This document shows positions 57,684 through 64,000 of a stretch of 64,000 nt of DNA, piece after piece; position 1 is the stretch's first letter; every line of letters begins with the position of its first letter. This stretch comes from Cystobasidiopsis lactophilus (Eukaryota; Basidiomycota; Agaricostilbomycetes; Agaricostilbales; Chionosphaeraceae): contig BCIO01000006.1 in the NCBI GenBank assembly GCA_001599975.1, forward strand, positions 1,235,587 through 1,299,586, read 5' to 3'. The translations under genes were made by a program, and so were the position numbers. The notes below the pieces were generated by a model. It ran no database searches and had not been told where the DNA came from. It was given only the letters and a program-made list of their open reading frames with translations.

Positions 57684-58412
57684 TGTAGATCTGCAGTCGA
57701 CCTCTTGGTGCCGCAGCGTCTAGAGCGGCTTATGTTGACAACGGGACCATCGGTGGCCAGTGGCGTCTTGAACAGCTGGGCGCCAAGGTGTAGCAACTCT
57801 TCTTTGGCTTCTAGAATTCTGTATCGTAATTTCAATGTAAAATAAAGACCACCGCATGTCGTTGGCCATCGCCACTCTCTTCCAGCCTGCGCGGCAGGAT
57901 GATTTGTCTTCGTTCCGGCCTCTCCCCCTGCTTGTTTGCTCTCTGGATTCATCAGGACCACCATTTGAGCAACTTGCTTATAAGTCTTGTGCAAGGGGAC
58001 GTCCCCGCTGTCGAGTCGTCGCCGCGTCTTTAAACCTCTGCGTCGGCAAAATCCCTTGGGCAGCTTGTTCATCTGGCGCCCTGGATGCTTTGGACACCCA
58101 TCAGATGACATTGTAGTGACATGTTGTGTCGGGCATCTAGAAGATCACCCACCAGATCAATCTTTCATGAATCAATTCGGCATTCGTTCCCCTGAAAATC
58201 GCTCGCTTGGGACGGAGGATCGTTTGCGCGATCTTCGGCAACTTTGATCTGAATAGACACCGTCACAACATGCAGCGCCAACGGTCTTCTCCGTCCTGGG
58301 TGCATTGCCCCGTGAACCACGACCCGCGCCGAACTTTAAATTGGTCTATCCTTGCGCAGTGATTGTTCTGTTGTATGTTCTGTGGATTCGGCCTTGTTCA
58401 AAGGCATCAGCA
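57684..58412. other. Array spacer between P2 and P3
   Basis: No gene with recognisable splice structure or similarity to the array members was found. It presumably contains the P2 3' UTR and P3 promoter. Confidence 0.4.
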
Positions 58413-59416
58413 ATGTGCCTTCCTGTTCTCTATCATGCCATGTCATCGATCTTTGTCTTTTCGGCCGGCGGATGGCAACATGTAAGCTGTCCATCAGCCT
58501 TTGTCAAATCAGTCCTCTACAAGCGGTTGACAACCTCATCCCAAGGCCAATGACAGTGGCTGGAGCGTCGCATCCATCGCTGCCAACGCCTCTGTGAACA
58601 TTTCGATTCCGACAAGCCTGAATGCCACGACAGCGTGCTTGTACCGCAGCATTTGGAACTCTGTTGACTCGAATGAACTAGCACCCACGACTTTCTCTGT
58701 TTTGAGCAACGGAAGATCTCTTCCAAACGTCTCGATGCTCACCAGCGCCAACTACACGTCAGTAAATTTCACGGATCAACAAGCGGCTGATTTCTTCAGC
58801 TTGTATGACTTCCGCGCGGTCGTCTGTTCGCCATTACCCTATCTGGTCTCTCCTCAGGAAGCAAACTATTCGATGAGCTTGGTACTAGCAAGCGCTGGTC
58901 GGTTTGAAATGTTGGGTGCTGCGTCAGTCTTGTTCTTCTTTGCTGTTCTCAATGAGGAGAGTAAATGAGCTTATTGGACCTCACTTTTGTTGGCAGGTTC
59001 TTTTCGTTTTGTCCACCGGAGCCATCACACCCCGACCATGATAGTTTGGTTTTCTTGACATTGTTAGGCCTTAGTCCCTTGCTCGGACTGTTCGTACTGG
59101 CGCTGCTTGCTCTTTACACGTGCAAGCGACAGAGGGCGAGATCTGGGAGGGGGTCCAAGGTCAAGCGATGCATTGGGTTGGCTTTGGGTAGGTTGCTCAA
59201 CCCCAAGTATTTTGGAATTCTGCTGAAGAGAGCGGCGTGCTCTACAGGACGATCATCCCCTGCGGTCATTCAGGTTCCATCACCTGTGATGTCGGGTGAG
59301 TCACGGCGCACTGTGATGTTCAGCCTGCGCTCAGGCGAATGCCAGCTTCTTTGAACTCGAGTGTGGTCGATGTTCCGCTCCCCCCTCGCAGTTTATCGTA
59401 CGATGCAAGAGTTTGA
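58413..59416 (+). CDS. Tandem-array membrane protein P3
   Basis: Exons 58413-58481, 58546-58922, 58997-59295, 59346-59416; 271 aa. The start MCLPVLYHAMSSIFVFSAGG is shared with P4-P6. A phase-0 intron follows GGWQH, then ANDSGWSVASIAANASVNIS opens the ectodomain. A second Cys lies in RAVVCSPLP, and the domain ends AGRFEMLGAA. After a phase-2 intron comes FFSFCPPEPS and one helix (LVFLTLLGLSPLLGLFVLAL), then a basic cytosolic tail (YTCKRQRARSGRGSKVKR). The last exon encodes LNSSVVDVPLPPRSLSYDAR, a degenerate version of the PRDPASD-x-RM end of P4 and P5. The tail before it is longer than in the others and may hide one more intron. Confidence 0.72.
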
Positions 59417-59885
59417 GCTCAAGTACAGGGTAGTATTGAGGCTTGAAACATTGCAACTTTGTAAACCGCCACCAGGCTTTGAACTGCGCAGATCAATTTG
59501 CCAGCGAGTCTCACCCACCTTTCTTCCCTGGCTCCTTTGGACTTACTCTGCCAGGCTCTTCAACTTCATGACAAACCATCTAGACCGCGTTGCTTGCGTG
59601 AACTACAGTATTCTTCTGGACGGCGTCGCGGAAATTAGGCAGGATCAGCGGTCTCCTCGTAGCCTGGCAGCCGGCAGCCGTTTCGATCGCCTCTCCATTG
59701 TCTCGCAATGTTTGAATGTTGAATGACGGCACACAGCGTGTCTCGCCGTGGCTAGGTTAACGGTCGTGGTGCCTTCCCCGTCCAACCTTGATTGCTTCTG
59801 ATCACTCTAAGACCGTACTTTCGCACTTGTCTCCTCCCAGCTCTCTTATCCGCTGTCACTGAACAAAGGACGGTCATAAGAGGCC
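59417..59885. other. Array spacer between P3 and P4
   Basis: No gene or repeat was recognised. Short frames here do not match the array proteins. Confidence 0.4.
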
Positions 59886-60856
59886 ATGGGGTGCTGGCCA
59901 ACCTTGTTTCATGCCCTTACAAGCGCCATATTCACCTACGCGCCAGGCGGATGGCAAAATGTCACTATCATCTTTTTTCTGATTCTCTTGTTCTCTGTCT
60001 GAGGCAGAGAGAGCAGAGCAACGACAGTTCCTGGAGCGTGGCGTCAATCTCACCCACTGCGGTTGTCACTATCCGTGTCCCAACTTTTGCCACGACGGTT
60101 TGTGCCTATGCAAAAGGCATCGAGCGCCTCGAGAAAGATGAAATGGCACCAATGCAGCTTTCTATCTACAATCACTCCATCTTGATTCCGAACTCGTCCG
60201 TGACGCTAGACCCGGGCTTCAACTCAGCACATGCCAAGGACGACCACGCTACCCAGTTCTTCGACAAGCAGTATCTAGTCAAACCCCTCTTCTGCCAATC
60301 TTTCAGCTTTCCCAACGGGCTCAACGGGACCGCATACACACTTCAGCTCAGCCAGGCAGGTGCCGGCCGCTATGAGTTGCTTGGCATTGCGTCCGTCTCT
60401 CTTGAGGCGCCAAAACCACAACACTGCTGACGACACAGGGGCTCAGGAGCTTCACCTGTAAACCTGACATCTTCAATGCCGCCCATTTTCGCCGGGGTGT
60501 TGCCATCATTATCAGCAGTCTCTTTGGCGCCGCCATTTTGTTCGTTCTGTTGGTCTCTTGGTGCGAGCGTCAACAAAGGCTGCGCCGAACTGGGGAACTG
60601 GGCTACTTTCGGCGCTCAATAGCATCCATGAGTAGGTCCTCAGCCTGTTGTCCCTTTTGGCTTCATTTTCAATGGGCCAGCAGAACGGATGTGGCGCCCG
60701 CCACCCCAGCAGCCGCAGACCGTTTTGCCTATGTCGAGTGCGTCTCTCTTGCTTCTTTCCATGGCAGACTTTGTCTTGACGCAAGGCGGGACAGGTTCAG
60801 CTTCTACCATTTCTGCCTACCTGCCGCGCGACCCAGCGTCGGACAGACGGATGTGA
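59886..60856 (+). CDS. Tandem-array membrane protein P4
   Basis: Exons 59886-59960, 60017-60390, 60447-60631, 60684-60737, 60786-60856; 252 aa. N terminus MGCWPTLFHALTSAIFTYAP-GGWQN, then SNDSSWSVASISPTAVVTIR, TTVCAYAKGIERL, LSIYNHSILIPNSSVTLDPG, LVKPLFCQSF and GAGRYELLGIA. The transmembrane exon reads SFTCKPD, then GVAIIISSLFGAAILFVLLV and a basic stop-transfer (CERQQRLRR). The cytosolic end is KRMWRPPPQQPQTVLPMS plus LPRDPASDRRM. Five N-glycosylation sites are visible. Intron phases (0, 2, 1, 1) equal those of P5. Function is unknown; two conserved ectodomain cysteines could form one disulfide. Confidence 0.78.
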
Positions 60857-61549
60857 TTGGAGGTTCCCACTTGTAGAAATTGATTAGCTTGCCAATGTCC
60901 AGAATCTCGAAGTTATCGAGGACCTGCATTGCGTCGCCGATGAGTGGCGGGCCGGCACTCTCCGCGAAGCCTCTCTTGTTCGAGCACGAAGACTTCCTCT
61001 ATTGCTCACGCCGGACTTCGCTTGCCTTTTTGAGAAGTAGAAGTGGCCACGGGAAGACTGCTTAGCACAGTCAGCTGCCCAGACCCGAGCAAAGATTCAG
61101 GCAAGCCTCAAAGTCAAAGTCTCTTGGACTGTCGGAAGTCGCTCGCTCGCCGGCTGCGTTTCGACGAGACCAGCGATGCTCATGCCCTCTAGTCACCGAA
61201 AGAAGACCAGTCGTGGCTGCTCTTTGTGGCTGTAGCTGGCAGAATGATGCACACATGGCGGCATCACTTGTGCGCCCTCCCGACCCAATTGGTCTCGTGC
61301 TCGCTTGTCGCCTGCTCTCTGCGCTTAAGGTCACGTCTGTCGCTTCTTTCTGATCCCAAGTGTCATGTGTATCGATCGCTGTGGTCTGACATGATGCCAC
61401 ATTTCCCGTGAAAAAGCGCCACCTCGCGCCGCCGACTTTCCTAACGGCTGCCCTATACAAACCGTCTTCCTCTCTTGCTCCCGACCAGCGATCTTCTCTC
61501 TTCGAGGCTCTTCAACCCAAGCCCTAATCGTCTTTGCACAACCACAGCA
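60857..61549. other. Array spacer between P4 and P5
   Basis: No gene was recognised. The right end is CT-rich just before the P5 start, as is common in fungal promoters. Confidence 0.4.
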
Positions 61550-62503
61550 ATGGTCTGCTTGCCCACCCTTTACCACGCCCTCTCTCCTCTCTTTGCTCTC
61601 TCTCCGGGCGGCTGGCAGAATGTAGGTCGCCCAACGGCTTCTTCCTCGATTATCGTTTGGATTCTGAAAGGAGGAACAGACGAACGACAGCGCCTGGAGT
61701 GTTGCTTCTACCTCACCCAACGCCTCCGCTAACATCACGGTGCCTCCCCACACGTGGACGGTCTGTGGCTACTCGAAGGCAGTCGACCGCCCGGCGAAGA
61801 ACCAGCTAGCTCCAGTCCAGCTTTCTGTCTTCAACAGCTCCGGCTTGCTGTCCAACCGGACCACCCACTTGAAGCCCGGCTTCGACTCGGACAATGTCAA
61901 GGAGGAGCACGCCCACGGCTTTTTCCACGAGCAGAACTTGGGGAAGGCCATCTTTTGCCAGACGTTCCCGACCAACGAAAGCGCCTACACCCTCGAGCTG
62001 AAGCAAATGGGCCCCGGCCGTTTCGAGCTGGCTGGCATTGCGTACGGTTTTTGTCACTTCTTCCCTAATCTTTCACTTATGTTCTAATATTATCAGCTGC
62101 TTCTCCTGCAAGCCATACTACGGGCTTTCAGTGGGGGCTGTGATCGCCATTGCCACCGTGCCCTCGATTGCGGTCGGTGCCCTGTCCCTTTGGTGGTTTT
62201 CCTACAACCAACACAAAAAGGAGCGGCGTGCAAGAGGTGAAGCTGGCCATTTGGAACGAGCGGTCTCGAGTACGAGTAAGTGTCCAAGCGCATTGTCTTC
62301 TCCTCAGCTCCCACTGAACTAGGCATCGCAGAACGGCTCTACGCCAAGCCGCCCCGAATGCCGCCCACCATCTTGCCCATATCTAGTGAGTCTCACTGTC
62401 ACCTCCAAGCCCGACTTGTTTGACTTGCGGATCCTCAGCCTCGGCATCGAGCGATCCTGAGTTTCCCTTCCCTCGCGATCCGGCGTCGGATACGAGGATG
62501 TGA
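61550..62503 (+). CDS. Tandem-array membrane protein P5
   Basis: Exons 61550-61621, 61680-62041, 62097-62275, 62332-62385, 62439-62503; 243 aa. This copy shows the family most clearly: MVCLPTLYHALSPLFALSPG-GWQN, TNDSAWSVASTSPNASANIT, TVCGYSKAVD, LAPVQLSVFNSSGLLSNRTT, LKPGFDSDN, AIFCQTFPTNESAYTLELKQ and MGPGRFELAGIA. The membrane exon has CFSCKPYYGLSVGAVIAIAT and a helix through VGALSLWWF. The cytosolic part is basic (KKERRARGE), then KRLYAKPPRMPPTILPIS and FPFPRDPASDTRM at the end. The ILP-S and PRDPASD motifs recur in the other copies and may be docking or sorting sites; that is inference. Confidence 0.8.
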
Positions 62504-63144
62504 TTTGGACATTGTATTCCTAACCTTGTTTTTTTGGATTCGTGTGCTGCAATTGTCGACCGCCACTGTCGTTTTCGGAGTGGCGAGCTCTTGAGAGGCC
62601 CGCTTGCTCAAGACTTTCCGTGCCGACCAACTGAGATCTGCACAAACATGGCTTGCATCTCATCGTATTTGATTGTTTCTGAGAAGCAATGTGGCGATTC
62701 TGGCTGTTGAAAACACCTTGCGGCCTGAAAAGTGCTCTCGAATTCGATGCAGGCCAGGAACCGGCGCCTTTCCGTGGCTCAGCTTCCGCACCCAATGCGT
62801 CTCACAGCGTCTTCTACAATGGATTTATAACCATAAGCCGTGAATGGCATGACTGGATGGACCTTCGACCCTGCGACGTTCCTCTGGAGCGGGACCTGGC
62901 CCTTCAGACTGATCTGCTTCTCTCTGCTTCATGTTGCTCTAGCGATTCCGCATGGACATCAGTTTCTTATCGACGGCTGTTCTTTGTGCCGTGTTTCCCG
63001 TGAAAGCGGTGGAGTCATCCTTTCTTGCGGCGTTCGCTAACGGCCGCGGTTTAAAAGCCACTGTTCTTCTCTTGTCTCTGCTCAACGATTTACTCGCCAC
63101 ACTCGTCCTCGTTTCATCACCAAGACTGTCATCTATCGGCCACG
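62504..63144. other. Array spacer between P5 and P6
   Basis: No array copy or other gene was recognised here. A TTTAAAA run at about 63049 could serve as a TATA-like element for P6. Confidence 0.4.
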
Positions 63145-63986
63145 ATGCTCTGTGGCCCAGTTCTCTTTCATGCCCTCTCCAGCGTCTTCATCTACTCGCT
63201 TGGCGGCTGGCGAAATGTGAGCCGTTTGATCCTGGGTTCGTTCCCGCACTAAACATGAAGCAGACGAATGACAGCGTTTGGAGTGTGGCCTCTGTTCTGC
63301 CCAATGCCTCGGTGACCATCCAGCTTCCGCCAAACGTCTCAACTGTTTGCGCCTATGCCAACGGCTTGAACCCAATCGAGCCGGAACACCTAGCGCCTGT
63401 GCAGCTCACGGTTTTCAACGACACGATGCTGCTGCCCAACGAGACGCAGCTGCTCAACCCCAACTTCATTTCGGCTAACGCCAACAACTACAACGCATCG
63501 CTCTTCTTCTATCGGCAGCACACCCTCCGCGTCATCTTCTGTGAGAATCTGCCTCTGAATACCAGCAACGTTTCCATTCAGCTGTCCCAACTCGGATCTG
63601 GCCAATTCGACCTGTCTGGCATTGCGTGCGTCTTGTTGCCTTCCCTTTCATCCCTTCGCTTACCTTGCCATTCTCAGTGTCTTCTCTTGCCCTGTACCGG
63701 TCTCCGCGAACAGCAAGCCTTCTAAGCCTGGCAAAGAGTGGCTCGCCGCCGTCATCTTCGGCGCAGTGATTGGCGCTGTCGTGCTCTGGGTGATCGTCGC
63801 CCGCTTCCGCGAGTGCTACAAGGCGGAGCGTGCAAAGGGGAACATTGGCTGCTTTGGCCGCACATGCGCTTCGATCTGTACGCCTTTCCCCTTTTCCACC
63901 CATTCGGTTCATTTAAGCTCACAGAGATCTCGCAGGCTACCTTTGCTCTAGGAAGCCCAAGGAGGAAACCATCTTGCCCTTATCAA
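63145..63986 (+). CDS. Tandem-array membrane protein P6, 3' partial
   Basis: Exons seen: 63145-63216, 63264-63625, 63678-63877, 63935-63986; the last exon lies beyond the window. N terminus MLCGPVLFHALSSVFIYSLG-GWRN, then TNDSVWSVASVLPNASVTIQ, STVCAYANGLNPIEPEHLAP, VQLTVFNDTMLLPNETQLLN, VIFCENLPLNTSNVSIQLSQ and GSGQFDLSGIA. After the phase-2 intron comes AVFSCPVP, a spacer (SKPSKPGKEW) and a helix (LAAVIFGAVIGAVVLWVIVA), then CYKAERAKGNIGCFGR and a short exon ending KEETILPLS with a GTGAGT donor. Intron phases match P5. At least seven N-glycosylation sites make it the most heavily marked copy. Confidence 0.76.
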
Positions 63987-64000
63987 GTGAGTCCGTTCGA

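Noticed and set aside
57613-57760. A further tiny intron (about 33 nt) and longer tail in P2
   Set aside because: It is too short to splice, and the longer tail does not resemble any other array member. The in-frame stop at 57683 was used.
62952-63725. 257-codon frame starting MDISFLSTAVLCAVF, apparently with a signal peptide, running into P6
   Set aside because: It reads upstream sequence and then through the P6 first intron. The spliced model starting at 63145 matches P3-P5 exon by exon, so the longer frame is not the real start.
1-64000. tRNA genes, rRNA, transposons, long terminal repeats, CRISPR arrays
   Set aside because: Reading by eye gave no cloverleaf, inverted terminal repeat, long direct repeat, reverse transcriptase or transposase motif. 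A covariance-model and repeat search would settle it.

Overview
The window is nuclear DNA from a basidiomycete-type fungus. It holds 30 protein-coding genes on both strands, closely packed, with about 165 spliceosomal introns. Most introns are 45-75 nt, with GTGAGT, GTGCGT or GTTCGT donors and CAG or TAG acceptors. The products support a fungal source: ATG26 sterol glucosyltransferase, LCL2, fungal-type Mediator Med1, HAM1-like protein, PKH/PDK1 kinase and an AA14-type polysaccharide monooxygenase. I cannot place the species. I see no tRNA or rRNA gene, no CRISPR array and no mobile element.

Layout. 1-939: 5'-partial F-box/leucine-rich-repeat-like gene. 1019-12790, all minus: secreted GH31 alpha-glucosidase, Doa4-type ubiquitin hydrolase with a rhodanese domain, and ATG26. 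13042-15899: a zinc alcohol dehydrogenase and an NmrA-type reductase. 16220-20719: a 16-exon EPL1-PHD-bromodomain chromatin reader. 20742-23312: divergent LCL2 and a mitochondrial carrier with 15 introns. 23862-28698: an orphan gene (here called A), a Bqt4-like membrane-anchored protein, and dynactin p25. 28871-37650, all minus: PKH/PDK1 kinase, HAM1-like protein, Med1. 37911-44218, all minus: an orphan coiled-coil gene, the AA14-like enzyme, and gene B, a diverged paralogue of gene A. 44785-54548: Yip1-family Golgi protein, PPE1, a cytochrome P450, a WD40 protein and two orphan low-complexity genes.

The last 9 kb (55202 to the right edge) is the most unusual part. Six plus-strand paralogues (P1-P6) lie in tandem. 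Each encodes a short N-glycosylation-rich ectodomain, one transmembrane helix and a basic cytosolic tail with shared motifs. They also share intron positions and phases. P6 runs off the window, so the array is longer than seen. I do not recognise the family. It looks like a lineage-specific, recently expanded set of cell-surface proteins.

Gene models were built by hand from splice signals, reading phase and protein similarity. Nearly every complete model closes to a whole number of codons. Starts of the orphan genes and the tails of P1 and P2 are the least certain parts.
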